From Russula earlei (lineage: Eukaryota; Basidiomycota; Agaricomycetes; Russulales; Russulaceae), in the NCBI GenBank assembly GCA_025769875.1, contig JAGFNK010000192.1:26877-90876 (forward strand): a stretch of DNA of 64,000 bases, read 5' to 3'. This document shows positions 25,074-36,896 of this stretch, in pieces. Below the pieces are notes generated by a model that was not told the origin of the DNA, did no database searches, and saw only the letters and a program-made list of their open reading frames with translations. Position 1 is the first letter of the stretch; each line of letters opens with the position of its first letter. The position numbers were made by a program, and so were the translations under genes.

Positions 25074-28000
25074 ATGACCAACATGTCAAATACGTCGCGA
25101 CATTCACGCAATACTAGTCCCCCGCTTTCAGTGGCAACTCCGAGCACTGTTGGCCCTCAAACGCAACGGCTCAACATCGTCACCCGTCTGGCGGTGGAAG
25201 GAAGTGCCAAGCGAGCGGAAGGTGTTCCCATCAAAATGTACATGAAGGTTAGTTGTTCCTTCGAACATCTCGGTCACATCTCTGAAACACAGTTCCTTCA
25301 TCAAGCTTGCTCTCCCTGTCGACAACATCGTGCCTGGCAGCGCGATTCCCCTCTTCAAAGGCTGGTATCCACATTTGTCATTCCTTGGCTTAGTCTAACT
25401 CGATTTGCAGAGGAAACCGTGAAGATTCTCGAGTCTGAAGTACATCCTCTGGACTCTTCTTCCGTCCCTTACAATTTCTCATCGGCAGCCTCGCCACTCC
25501 TCCACAATGCCGCTCGTGCTTTGAATCTCCCTGCTCGTTCTCCTCACTCTTATCTCACACTCTTCGACCACCGGTCTAACAACATTTCTTCTCGCTTCGT
25601 TGCCTCACCTTCAACATCTAGCGACACAGACGTCCCACTTCTGGAAGAGAAGTACACGGGTCATATTCTTGTTAGCGGATACCAAGTTTCGTTTGTGCTG
25701 CCCAGTGAATTACCCCCTCTGCCCAAGCTGGGTAGTAGGTTGGACAACAACGGGGACTATACACCTTTGCCAACGAAGCTTAGGGGAAGGCGAGCCTCAG
25801 TCAGCGATAAGAACGTTATTCTCTTCATGGCTGGTATCAATATGATGGTTCCCTATCTGACCCACCCTCAGCGGGCCCCCTGGCTGGTAAGCTTAGTTCA
25901 AACGTTCCATTCTCTTTGTTCTAAGTCCCGTCTTATTTCCAAAGTTGTCCATACCTACACCTCGCTGCCTCTCCAACACGCTCAAATTGCGCATTTTCGC
26001 CCCAGACTCGTCGGCCACCTCGTCCCTTCAGTCCCTTTCATCAGGTGAAGGTGACTCCGACTTTCCTTCATGGGACATGACTGCCGATCCACATGTAACA
26101 CGAATGGCGAATCCCCGGCGTTCTCCATATCAGTATCAACACTTTGCTGATGACGAGAGCAGCGATTCTGCAAGTGCACCCGGCTTCTCTGATGGATTTG
26201 GCATCCAAGGCACCTTCCCCAGTACCGAACGTATTCGTGTACGCTGGGCAGCTCCAGTAAGAAGCATCAAGAACGGGAGTGCTGGCCGCCGACGGGTCGG
26301 GGTAACGGATGTGCGCGGGGAGATGTCGTGCGTCATCGCCGGACGTGACCGTGACAGAAAAACAGGCAAGGAAGGCGTGCTGGTTCACTTGAACTACAAA
26401 GGGACCTGTCAAGGAATATGGTATCCCGGTGTTGCCACCCTCCTCGGCATGGACGTCGGACTTGAGGCGACAGGATGTGACGTGGGCTGGGCAAAAAATA
26501 ATAACCACGGCTGGGATGTCGTCGGTGGGCCAGGATATACAGGGCATGAGATAGATGGTGCGGAACAGCCGCAAGTTGAACGACTAACATCCTTTGACAT
26601 GCCGACAATGATGATCTCAAACCTGCCAACCCCTGCGACGCCCAATGGACATACTCCGTCCAGGCAAAGCTCCATCTCTTCAACTTCTTCCCTGCTGCGC
26701 GCTCCGCTACCACCCCAGAACGTTCCTGAATATTCCTTCGAAAGCTCACCAACAACACCGGGCTCAGAGGCTGGTTTATCATCAGTTTTTTATACCACGA
26801 CGGACAATGATACCAAGGAGCCGACTAGGTCCTCTTCGCTCGCGCAGTCGGAGTCAGAGACGCCTCTTCCGTCCTTGCCCATCACACTACACCTAAATAT
26901 CAACGACTTTCTCCCTCCAAACAGTAAGGTCTTCACATTTACGATCAAGGGTGTTGTTCTTGTCACGCCAAGAGCTCCGGAGGGCGACGCATCCCCTCAT
27001 CCATCCGATACTGATGATGAATCGAGAGGATTACTGGTTTCGCTCCCGCGCTTTCGCATTCTTGCGGCAGACACGGAACAAATTGAGACGACCGTTCACA
27101 ATAACATCGATTCTCCAACGGATGTAGTTGAGGTCTGCCCTTCATCAGACCTGAATGCGCGGAAAGTTGAATTAGCACGTGGCGCACGCACTCGAGTTAG
27201 CTCGCGCGGCGGCTTTGTCGCTCTCCGCCCGCTCCGGGTTCGGCTGCCGCGTACCCCAATTCCGTCTCAGCCCACCCCCCGACGCGACGGGATTGGCCAC
27301 CTGATAAATCACCAGCACTCACCTGGTCTGCATCGCGTCGCGTCTACTTCCGCGTTACGGGAGTCGCTGCATACGAACATCAAGCCGATTCGAGATGGTC
27401 CGCTCATGATCCCATACGTTCACGCGACAGTGACTCCTCTATTGTCTATCCGTGCATATGCTGTCTGTTTAAGGTTACCTGCGCCCGCTGACGCAGACAG
27501 TGAATGGCTAGATTTCGGGCTGGGGCACCTTTCCTCACCTGGGATCGCCGAGAAAGGCCATGGGGGTCACGTACGCGCGCAGATCATAGCCGCAAGTCTG
27601 GATAACGTGCCCGTCAAATTTGAAACGACCGCAATCACAAAGACGGAACAACCCGCCGCCGGTTCTGCTCTTATGTTTCAACAGATGAGCGGGAAAGAAT
27701 GGGAAACCTGGGTACGCGTTCACATGGCATCATCGAACGGCGCACTCGTAGAAATCACGTACCTCGTCGACGAGTATGATGACCTTGGAAAGAAGGGCAA
27801 GGGCAAAGAGCGTGCGACAATTGGCTCGGGCTCAAGTCTAGATATCATTCTCCCCGCATTCAGCATTCCCGTCGGTAGACTCCAAGTCGACGTCGAGAGT
27901 CCCTCAGGTACGTCGTACGTAACTCTCGGGGAACAAGGAAAAACCCAATTCTCTTCTTTTAGGTTTCGAGATAGTCTCCGTGCAATCAAATCTAGAGCAT

Positions 28001-28693
28001 CATCAGACATGTGGCGATCATCACCGACTTCGGCAGTTCGGGTTGCGAGAATTTTTCCACTCGCAGATCCGCGCCCACATCGTCCCGCAGGCGCGCTCGC
28101 GAAGACTGGATGCGGCCCCACCCTGGCCGTCCTCGCCCACCTTCCTCCGAGCGATAGCGTACGCGGCACCGGCCGTCTTCCTGCTCATCCTAATCGTTCT
28201 CTTTGGTGGAATCCACAAGGACCTCAGCCGACTTCACTCTTCGTTGGAGCGGTGCGGAGCCTCCGGACCGAATTGGGCTGCTCACCGCGACAACGTCGTT
28301 CCCTCGGTCACCACTATCACGGCAACTGTCCTGAGCCGGCCCACGGGCGCGGCGGGTACCAGTCCCGATGATTCTGAGTGGGACGCGGCGTCTAGCTCAG
28401 GCTCGGACGACGAGGCGCGTTCGGCGCCAATGTTTGTTACCATGATCGATATCACCTCTCCACCTTTGACTCGAAACGAGCGTGCGCGGTCCCCATCGGG
28501 CGAGACGTCCGCGCATGGCGAGCACAACGCGCTCCTTCCCGTCGAGCGCCTCCCGTTGTTATGGCCGATCCGATTCGGACTTCCAGGACTTCCGTTCACG
28601 AGAGCAGAGGCCTTGGAGGCCATAGAACATAGCATGAGTGTCGCTTGGCAGATCTTGAGGCGGCTTTATCATTTCCCCCTAGACCCGCCTTGA
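25074..28693 (+). CDS. Large conserved-type fungal protein with one C-terminal membrane segment, function unknown
   Basis: I do not recognise a named family. ATG 25074 opens MTNMSNTSRHSRNTSPPLS. An intron with donor AAAAT|GTACAT joins VPIK to ISFIKLALPVDNIVPGSAIP. A further short intron precedes EETVKILESEVHPLDSS, and another near 25887-25944 joins to LSIPTPRCLSNTLKLRIFAP. The body has ordered blocks (IRVRWAAPVRSIKNGSAGRR, GVLVHLNYKGTCQGIWYPGV, LHLNINDFLPPNSKVFTFTI) alternating with Ser/Pro/Thr-rich linkers. The last intron, about 27906-27961, moves the frame to FEIVSVQSNLEHHQTCGDHH and a hydrophobic segment AYAAPAVFLLILIVLFGGIH, followed by a soluble tail ending at 28693. About 1,130 residues. 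The beta-rich blocks followed by one tail anchor suggest a membrane-anchored protein; this is inference. Confidence 0.75.
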
Positions 28694-28838
28694 CACTACT
28701 ACCATACCGTGGACTGTCCCCGCGCAGTGCTGTATTATACCGATGTCTTTATACCAAACTTTTTTTTTATGCTTCACGATAACTTTTGTCCGTTACCGAA
28801 CATCAAGTATGCGATATACAATACATGATACGATGAGT

Positions 28839-28855
28839 AAAAAAAAAAAAAAAAA
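28839..28855 (+). repeat. A17 homopolymer between convergent genes
   Basis: Seventeen A in the 193-bp gap between the stop of the large unknown gene and the RPA1 stop. Probably part of the 3' region; read as T17 on the RPA1 strand. Confidence 0.8.
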
Positions 28856-28886
28856 GGCAGATTAATCCATCTCATAGCATCATCAT

Positions 28887-31123
28887 TCACTGAGCCCAGG
28901 GAGAACGAAGGAGATCAGCGAGGGCTTGAGCCTCGATGCGATAATCAAGAGGCAACATCTTCTGGATACCATACCGCACGCGATTTTGCTCCTGTAAATC
29001 GGGTCAATGAGATTCGTCCAACTTGGGTGCGGACTCCTCTTACATTGAACGAGTGTTGGGAGGCCCTACAAGTAAAATTATACGGCTGGCAGGTAGCATT
29101 GAGCATGATGTAGTTGGCCTTGGCCTCATTCTCCTCCTATACGAATTTTTGAATACCTCGCCGTGATACCAAGCAGCGAACCTACCTGAAGCCTACGAAG
29201 CTCATTACCGGTCATGCCAAAAAGGGTGTTTCCAATGTCGTTAAAGCCAGAGAGCCAGATCTGGCTGGTGTAATCACCAACAGCCATCGATATGATGTAC
29301 CTGTGAACGATCCCATCGTATCGCAGGATAGATATATAATCAGGGCGCACTGACCGGTACTCCGGCTTCTCGTGGCTGCGATCACACTTCTCACATCTCC
29401 AACCGTCGTGCGTCTCCATCACCTTTTTGTTGCATTGCGGCGTAGGGCAGGCTGGATACATAATATTATCGGTTTTGATGTGCATGATGGTGGCGCGCAT
29501 CGAGAAAAAGTCCGGTTTGTCGGACATGCCAAGTTGAGCCTCCTTGACGTCGAGAATCGTGCGCATCTCATTGCGGTTGATTGGCCCCCCTGCACCAGAT
29601 GACAATCCGGCCTGGGTATGCGATTGGAAAGACGTTTTAGCGCCTCCATCTATGAACCAGCCTTTCAAAGCATGCGCCTCTGGGATATCAGGATCAACGG
29701 CCATCGATCCGGAGCTGAGAAGGGACAAGGAAAGGCCTGGTGCACAGTAGGATCAGGAAGGTTTGCGAATCGGGAAACCTACTCGCCATTATATTCGCTA
29801 ACCCGAACGCCTTTGAATGCGATGACGGAGTCAGATGAAGAGTTGAATTGCTCTGCTTGCTTCCCCCATAAAGTGAGTCGGGATGAGAACTTCGTGTTGT
29901 CCACTACGGTAAGGTCGCGCTTTTGCGTCTGTAACACGATCGGTAACGACGTAAGCCTTGCACTCGTCGGAGACGAACCATTTTATTGTTCCTTGTCATG
30001 ATTTCGGCTAAATCCCCGACATCTTTCACGACGACAAGGACATCTGACATTCACGGGCGAGTTACGAAAGATACAAAAATAGGGCGAAAAGCGTACCACA
30101 GACAGCGTCTTTCTCGAGACCTTGCAACCCTTGGAGATCCACGAAGTTGTAGCGGATCACAGGGACATCGACATCATGGCACTGCGTTTCTTCTTAGCCC
30201 TCAGCCGAAGGGTATGCAGCAAGGAACCCACCTCTTCAATTTCCGTGCCACGGTCGAGACTCAGCTCATAATCATTCGAAACCGTAGAAAACTTCTTCTT
30301 TGCAAGGTTGACACGAGCTTTAGAGACGAAGTAGACACGATTTTCCTGAAGCCTTTCGAACAGTTCATCCACCATCGTATTCCAGGCAGTTCCCTTGATC
30401 TCCCCTGAGTCATCCATCAAGGTTACGCTGAAGAGTCGTCCTTCCCCCCGCTGGTTAGAATAGTGTCTGATGTCGCTCTTTTGCACCACGCGGACCTTGA
30501 TTCGCCAATTGTTTTGATAAGGCGTGAGGGCGACGATGGGATAGATTGGATTGGCGCGATTCATAGCCGGTCGGCTTTCGAGTTGGGGTGCAGCTGCAGC
30601 TGAGGAGGACACCGGCGCGGCTGGACCGGGCGCGGACGCTGGTTGCGGTGGAGGAATGTTCAGAGGGGAGGGGTTGCCTATTTTGGGCACGTCTCTCTGT
30701 AAAACCTTGAGACCAAGAAGAATGACGAGTCTGATGACACCATTGAGGTCTCCAGAAGATGGGCAATAAACGAAAGACGGACCGCTTGTCCATTATATGC
30801 TGACAGGACATGTTTTCGATGACGGCCACGGTGTTTTTGCCGACGCGATCTTCTTCGACGAGGAAGTTGAGTTGAGTGGCCAGCATAGCTTGCAAGAAAT
30901 GCAAGCCGTCGGAGATGATGATCCTATACCTGTCAATTACGCTGTTGGAGTTGCCTGGGGCTCCCGCGTTATTGCTCGCGACGACTTTTTTGATGGAAAG
31001 GAACTGTAGAGTGGGCTTTGAGTTCCAAAGGGACTCGTCATCTTTGTCTCCCGAGTTGAGTCTTTGGCAAATGCCCTCTGTGAGCGAGAGGGAGATGAGC
31101 GAGAGGGAGAGATCGCTGGTCAT
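28887..31123 (-). CDS. RFA1: Replication protein A large subunit
   Basis: Largest subunit of the single-stranded-DNA-binding RPA complex, for replication, repair and recombination in the nucleus. ATG 31123 (MTSDLSLSLISLSLTEG). The N-terminal OB fold has LQFLSIKKVVASNN and YRIIISDGLHFLQAMLATQL, followed by a Pro/Ala linker. DBD-A starts PIVALTPYQNNWRIKVRVVQ then GRLFSVTLMDDSGEIKGTAW; it is joined by introns to DBD-B. DBD-C has the zinc ribbon CPTPQCNKKVM..GWRCEKC near 29450-29390, then YTSQIWLSGFNDIGNTLFGM. The end is RIEAQALADLLRSPWAQ. Several introns; length and domain order are as expected. Only 109 bp separate its start from the IDO stop upstream on the same strand. That gap holds GC-rich ACGCG-type motifs that resemble, without matching, the MluI cell-cycle box. 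Confidence 0.95.
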
Positions 31124-31232
31124 GGGGGTGGAGATGAACTGCTTAATAATTAACGCGCGCGACCCGCGACGCGGTGGTGAGTGATTAACATTACGTAACA
31201 GATGTATTACTAATACGTGTCATTCCCACGGT

Positions 31233-32628
31233 TCACCTCCTCCCAACCAACGAGCGGTCCGTTGCATCCCGTCCTGCCTTGAGTAACGACGCAACGTTGC
31301 TGCCTCCTGTCCCTTTCGCACGACCACCCTCTCGCTGCATTCCCCGCCGTTCCGACGCTTCTTCGGGAGTACCAGGGGGCGTCGTGCCTGCCATGGATAT
31401 GACATAAAGGGTGACGATCCGTATGTGCGCGTCTCGGAATTTCTTTAAGGCGAGAATGGAGAGGTCGTATGACTCCCGTAGCAACGGTGACGTCTTGGCC
31501 AGCGATCGAACAGGAACGGGAAGGGCACCAAGGTCCCTGAGGTAGGCGTGATGGGCCCCAGGCATGTAGCGTCGCATCCGTTCCATGAAGCCCCTGTCTG
31601 CCTTCTTATTCTCCTCCGAAGGGGCTGGACTTCTCTTTTGGTGCAGTTGATGGTCGACGTCCAGGAAAACATCTATTGCGTGCATCACCGTGCTCTGGCC
31701 AGCTGAGGCCCCAGCAAGGTCCAAGGTGTCCGACTCTGGGATGCCGTCGTAGATCCATTTGGGCGATCCGCCGCAATCGCTTCCGCGAAACCACAACCTG
31801 GCTTCCCAGTAGAAACTGTGCGGATCGACGGTCTCTTTCATATTCTGAAGGATATCCGTCAAGTCTTGTACCACTGTCGCCAGTCGCCTGAGGTCCCTTG
31901 CTGTCTTGGTTACGGCGTGGAGGTCCGTGAAATCGGGTATCTGCGCGTAATCTTCGATGATGCGCAGTATTTCCACTCCGCGAAGCTCTGCCTTGGCAGA
32001 CAAAATGTAGAAATTTTTCTCTGCGATGGTACTGGAAAAGGTGTGTTCGAACGAGATGTTGTTGGCTGACATGGGTAGTTTCGGATCTGCCGGTTTTGCG
32101 TTCCATAAAACCGTATCCGCAAAAGTCAGCACTGGAGCGATACCGAGTACTCGGGAAACCTCGACTATGGGAACCGCCAGACATTCAGGAACGTGGATAG
32201 GGGTGGGAGAGCCACTCGGATGAGAGTGGACATAGAAGTTGATCAAAAAGGCAAGAACCATGTGGGCACGCTGCAGGAGGCCAAGCTCGCCAGCCAGGGG
32301 TTCTGGATCCAGCAAGGGAAACTGAGAAACTATCAGTTTCAGCTGTCCAACACGGGCTAGCAGTAATCATGCTCACAGTCCTGACCCGCTCTCTCCAAGC
32401 TTCTCCAGATGTTCTCTTGTCTTTCGCACTTGCTCGGGTGTCTTCTCCCAAGCTGAGGTTTTTCTTTGCGTCGTCCAACGCGTCTTCCCACAGCTCAAAT
32501 TGACCACTCAGCCTTGGCAGCGGTGCTGGTGGGAAGAAGCCAGTCGCGTAGTCGATCTGATAGTGCTCCATCTTGAATCCCGCCAGGGTCTGGGGTTGTT
32601 CCAAGTCGAATATCGCTGCGTTGAGCAT
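31233..32628 (-). CDS. IDO: Indoleamine 2,3-dioxygenase (tryptophan-degrading haem enzyme)
   Basis: Haem dioxygenase opening the tryptophan indole ring to N-formylkynurenine, the entry to the kynurenine/NAD route, in the cytosol. One intron (GTGAGC..TTCTCAG, about 32327-32378) joins RERVRT to FPLLDPEPLAGELGLLQRAH. Family blocks: LAFLINFYVHSHPSG; LAVPIVEVSRVLGIAPVLTF; ADTVLWN; LWFRGSDCGGSPKWIYDGIP; SAGQSTVMHAIDVFLDVDH; MRRYMPGAHHAYLRDLG; and the proximal haem histidine in LALKKFRDAHIRIVTLYVI. The C-terminus is GTGGSNVASLL..RDATDRSLVGRR. I start at MLNAAIFDLEQPQ (32628); an in-frame ATG at 32694 would add 22 residues. About 450 residues, intact. Confidence 0.92.
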
Positions 32629-32694
32629 GTGGAAAACGTGCCCAATAGAAAGGTAGGAGTATGGTCTGTGGGGAACGCTAGTGATGAATCGCAT

Positions 32695-34949
32695 CGTCGT
32701 ATGCGGGTGCGGGAGGGTATGTCGCGAGGTGTTGGGGACCTTCCATGGTGGCACCTGGTGCCTTATATGCGTTTAAGCAAATTGTTTCACGTCCCAGTGC
32801 AGGCCAAGCTCAACTGGTCTCACCTAGAACTCACGGTTCATCCAAATCGCCGTGATGATGACAATGTACGGCGTGGTCTACCACGAAGTGTATTGATCGC
32901 GTCGTCCAACGGCGATTCGCGAGTCATTTTAGGCCAGGGATTGGTACATGTGCACATCGAATACACGTAGAGTTGTTGTTCCCTAGCACAGCCATGCGGA
33001 CTGATGCAAACCGTTCCTGCTGATCGTGAGAGGTCGAGGATGCTCGACACGAATCTGGCTCGTGCAGCCAGTGGATAATACGTTCCTACTAGTTCAAACG
33101 TGCATCCACGTTACCGGTCTGCAAACGCAGTGACGGCAACCGCCCCCTGACTCACGTACGACCTTGAGCGCCCGTATTCTCCTCGAGCGCATCACTCGAG
33201 TTTCAAACCTCCGGGCCAGCACGCTGTCGTCACCCTCCGCGGAAGCCGACCGACCGATGCCGTGAATCGGATGAAGTATACATACGGTTATAGGGAACAG
33301 TGAAGTTCCCCTCAGCAAAGTTCAACCCGTCAAGCGAAAAAGAAAAAAAAAAAAAAAAAAAAAACAATGGACGAAGAGAACGATGGAAGACGTGCGGGTG
33401 CTTACCGAATGAGGTCACCGTTCGTTACGTACAGGTGCTGAAACTCGGCAATAGCTGTGAACTTTTCATTTCCCTCTCGCTGTGCTACGCTGTGGGCTGG
33501 ACTGGTAGCAGTAGGTTAGAAACCTACAAGATCCGCTAGAATTGTTGCGCGCCATCGGGGAGAGCGAAACGGGTGGCAAGTTACCCCTTGTAGCGGGCCG
33601 TGATGGGGGTGCGAGGAAAAAAATAAACGCGCGTTCCTATGGCCGCATGGCGAGACCGGTCCCGGCCATCCTCAAATCGCGATCCAAGTCAACACTTATT
33701 TTGGCGCACCCGTCCGTCAGCCTGATCACCCTTGGGACGGCCATGCGGGCCCGACGGAATACCTCCGCCGAAACTTTAGCGTCTCGAGGAGACGGTGTGT
33801 ATCTGCACAGCCTCTGATCCAGGTCTGACTCTGATGACGGCTCGGCTGATGACGCTCGGTGGCATCGGCTCATCCGCCACTCGCTCGCCCTCCATTCGAG
33901 CAGCACACACCACCGTTATCTCAGCATTTAAAAAATTTTGATGTTATGTGCGTGAATGCTGCGATGCGGCCGATGAATGAATGGCCCTGATGTTGATTCC
34001 CGCGGTGGATGGATGTGCATCTTTTGCGCTCTGTTCCACACAGCATGCGCAGATATCTCGTCCGCAGCTCGAGCCCTGTAAAGTTTGATGGATGGGGAAG
34101 GCTCAGCCAGGCTCTCGGTAACGTTTTCAGTCGGGGTGAGTTGTGCCTCCAACATGATGGACCATGGACGTTGGCGTGACTTCTGACAAGTTTCGCTATG
34201 GAGCACGCCCGAGAGGACTGCTCCGCTCCGGTTTGGCTGCGGTTGACTTGGGGCGTGGACGAATGGCCCGGATGGAGTCATCCGTCGACTTCTCGGTCCA
34301 TCTCCCTACCGATTCCCGACTGTGGTCACAAGACTGGACGCCTCAAAGTTGAACACAAAGCAAGGCGTCTGCACACCTCAACTGACACTCGTCAACCAAA
34401 AGTCTATAAGTCATTAGAAGCCGGCCTTGCACTGCATCAACATTTCGGGGAAACTCTGACACGATATATAGCCAAACTGGTGCGGCCGCCACGGTAGCGC
34501 TAACAGAGGGAACGTGGCGGTAGCCGTCGCTGTCACCGTTAAACCATAGGAAGCCGTATGGATGCATGACAATTGAGGGCTGATCATACTTACAGTAACA
34601 GGCGGCAATTAATGTTAATGGCACCGCTGGCACGTTCAAGCACGACCGGTTTCTGTAGAGATGCTATGCATTCACACACGACCGAATTGGATTTCCTTGG
34701 TGTTCCTTGTTTCGGCGTTATGCAACGGGCTGCCAAGCCCCACGCATCCACAAGGGACACAGTTCGTAGAATAATTGGACTGTGGCAGGTCGGACGTCTA
34801 CAACTGAAGGTGGTGACCAGATAAACCAGTTGCCGGCACTGCAGCTACCACAACAGTACCATAACACGAGTAGTAGAGTAATTGCGAGGATAGCGCGAAG
34901 GTAGCACACTGAAGTCATATGATTTATGCCGGACAGTTGCAGTTGGGTC
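32695..34949. other. Gene-poor interval of about 2.25 kb
   Basis: Divided between the IDO 5' region and DNA beyond the 3' end of the HIBCH-like gene. Frames up to about 117 codons occur on both strands, but none shows a motif, exon logic or composition like neighbours. It contains an A22 run (33343-33364) and GC-rich patches around 33640-33900. Nothing mobile was recognised. Confidence 0.4.
33343..33364 (+). repeat. A22 homopolymer
   Basis: Uninterrupted run of 22 A within the gene-poor interval upstream of IDO, preceded by a near-match AAAAAG. Poly(dA:dT) tracts of this length disfavour nucleosomes and are common in fungal promoters; a role here is inferred. Confidence 0.85.
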
Positions 34950-36703
34950 TCATTGTCTCCACTGAAGATACCCATCTCCGTCAACGGTACAACGTCGGCT
35001 TACCACTTCTTGCACTTTCTCAGCCACACCACGTTTCCCCCCTCGAAGATCTTGGACCTTTGCGATGAGCTCCTGCAAGGTGAGCGCTGCCGAACCGCTA
35101 GATATGTGGCGGCCTTGAACAAGAGCTTGTATGTCAGCTTCAATTGGCAAACCGTATCGCAAGAAGGATGCTGTAGGAGGCGGTTTCTTATGCAAGGCCT
35201 CGGGAAGCTCAAGTTGCGGAGGGATTTTCATTTTCTCCGAAAAATGAGGCCTCAAGGCTGGCCAGATCTACTCGGTCGAGAGAAGCTGGTGACCAAGCCG
35301 GGCGACCGACTACCTTGTTCAGCACTAGAGGTGACCCCGGTACGAAAGTCTGGAGAAGCATCATGCTAAGGGAGCAGTCAGTTGGTCGTATACTGGTGAA
35401 TCGGCCAAAGAACGGACGCAAAACGCAGTTGCGATGCCCAGTTCCATCTTGAAGCATTCCAGGAGGTCAAGTAGCTTGCCTTTCCTGATAGTTACGAGAG
35501 CAAGTTTGAGGCTGGTTGGGCTACGCTGCTCTAGCATTGCGAGGGTATCGTTTGCCCATTGCGAAAACATCAGACCCCTGATCACCCGTCGTGAAGGTAT
35601 TCAAAGTGGCAACAATGTCTTCGACCGTGTCCTGAGAAAATGCAGTGTCCAATGCTATGCGGATCGGGCCACTTAGTGGCGGGATTGGATCGGTAGGTTC
35701 TTTATCATGGTACAGATCCTCAATAGCTTCGTTGACTTGCGCATATGTTGGTTTTTCTAGAGCTGCGAGACTCTCTAAGAGCATAGGAACACGCGCAGAA
35801 GGTATGTAGTGGGTTGCAAGGCCATGTTCGCTGCGTTATAGTTGGGTGAGCAACTTGGGGCAAAGGTAGAAGGATAGCCTACAATGCAGCCCGGCCTGCC
35901 AAAGGCGTCCCCGTGAGAGCGAGATATGTCCCTAACTGACCGTCCAGACGGGAGAGGTAGTAGGAAGCACCGACATCAGGGAACAACCCGATTTTCGTTT
36001 CCGGCATTGAGATCAAACAGTTCTCTGTGGCGACTCTGAATGGAGCGGGTGCTACCAAACCGAAACCACCGCCAACTCCATACCGAGCGGCGTTGAGTCA
36101 GAAGCGAGAAATGGAGAAAATACACAGCTGGATACATACAAGTTATCCCAGTCCATAATGGCCACATACGGCTTTGACAGATTAGCAAGGAAGTAATCTA
36201 GCCCATATCTGAATCACAGTCAGCGTGGTTTCGTAAAAGGGTTGTCTATTCGTACTCGCGCCGAAAAAAGTCGACAGCCTCAGGACGGGTAGCGTCACTC
36301 GTCGAAAGCTCGATGACGCCTGAAAGGTTTCTCAGTGGGTGGGGACTGAACGCAAGGGAGAACGAACTAGAAACGTCACCGCCAGCGCAGAAGGCTTTAC
36401 CGGCACCAGTGCCCACAATGACCCCACAAAGCTCTGCATTTTCCCATTGCTGGAAGGATGTTATTGGTCGATGATCGAGACAGTAGCAAAACATGATGCG
36501 GTACGTACCTCGATCTGATATGCCAAGGCCTTGATCATTGGCGTGTTGAGGGCATTTAACTTTGGTGGTCGGTTGAGGGTGAATTTCCGTACTGCAAGGT
36601 TTTCCTCGAACCTTACGAGCGGCTATGGAGAGCGAGGTTCAGAAAAGAGCGTGAGGTGTGCAAGAAATGGGGAGACCTCTAAGGGCGCTGGGTCAGAAGC
36701 CAT
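34950..36703 (-). CDS. 3-hydroxyisobutyryl-CoA hydrolase (HIBCH/Ehd3 type)
   Basis: Crotonase-fold thioesterase of valine breakdown, usually mitochondrial. Start ATG 36703 gives MASDPAPLE; across an intron the frame continues [20 protein letters not shown] and [16 protein letters not shown]. Next are [17 protein letters not shown] and [10 protein letters not shown], then [15 protein letters not shown]. An intron there joins to [40 protein letters not shown] and [17 protein letters not shown]. The C-terminal part has [16 protein letters not shown] and [20 protein letters not shown]. Odd point: the usual DG after the SKP-VA-MD motif reads DWDN here. Upstream in another frame is a presequence-like MATRSLTAGS that I could not join, so mitochondrial targeting is unproven. 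Confidence 0.9.
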
Positions 36704-36896
36704 GTGTCTGGAAAGGACATCGGCCCTACGAGCCTGCTGTCAGAGATCGGGTGGCCATGCGATGGAGGAAGCGCATGTTCCTGTGCAAACCAACTCGGTA
36801 CCACCGAGAGCAGAGCATGTGAAGGATGATGACGGCAAATGACTTGACCGAGCCCGAAATCGGTCTCCCGGGCCGCCCGAACTGTATGTCTCGACC

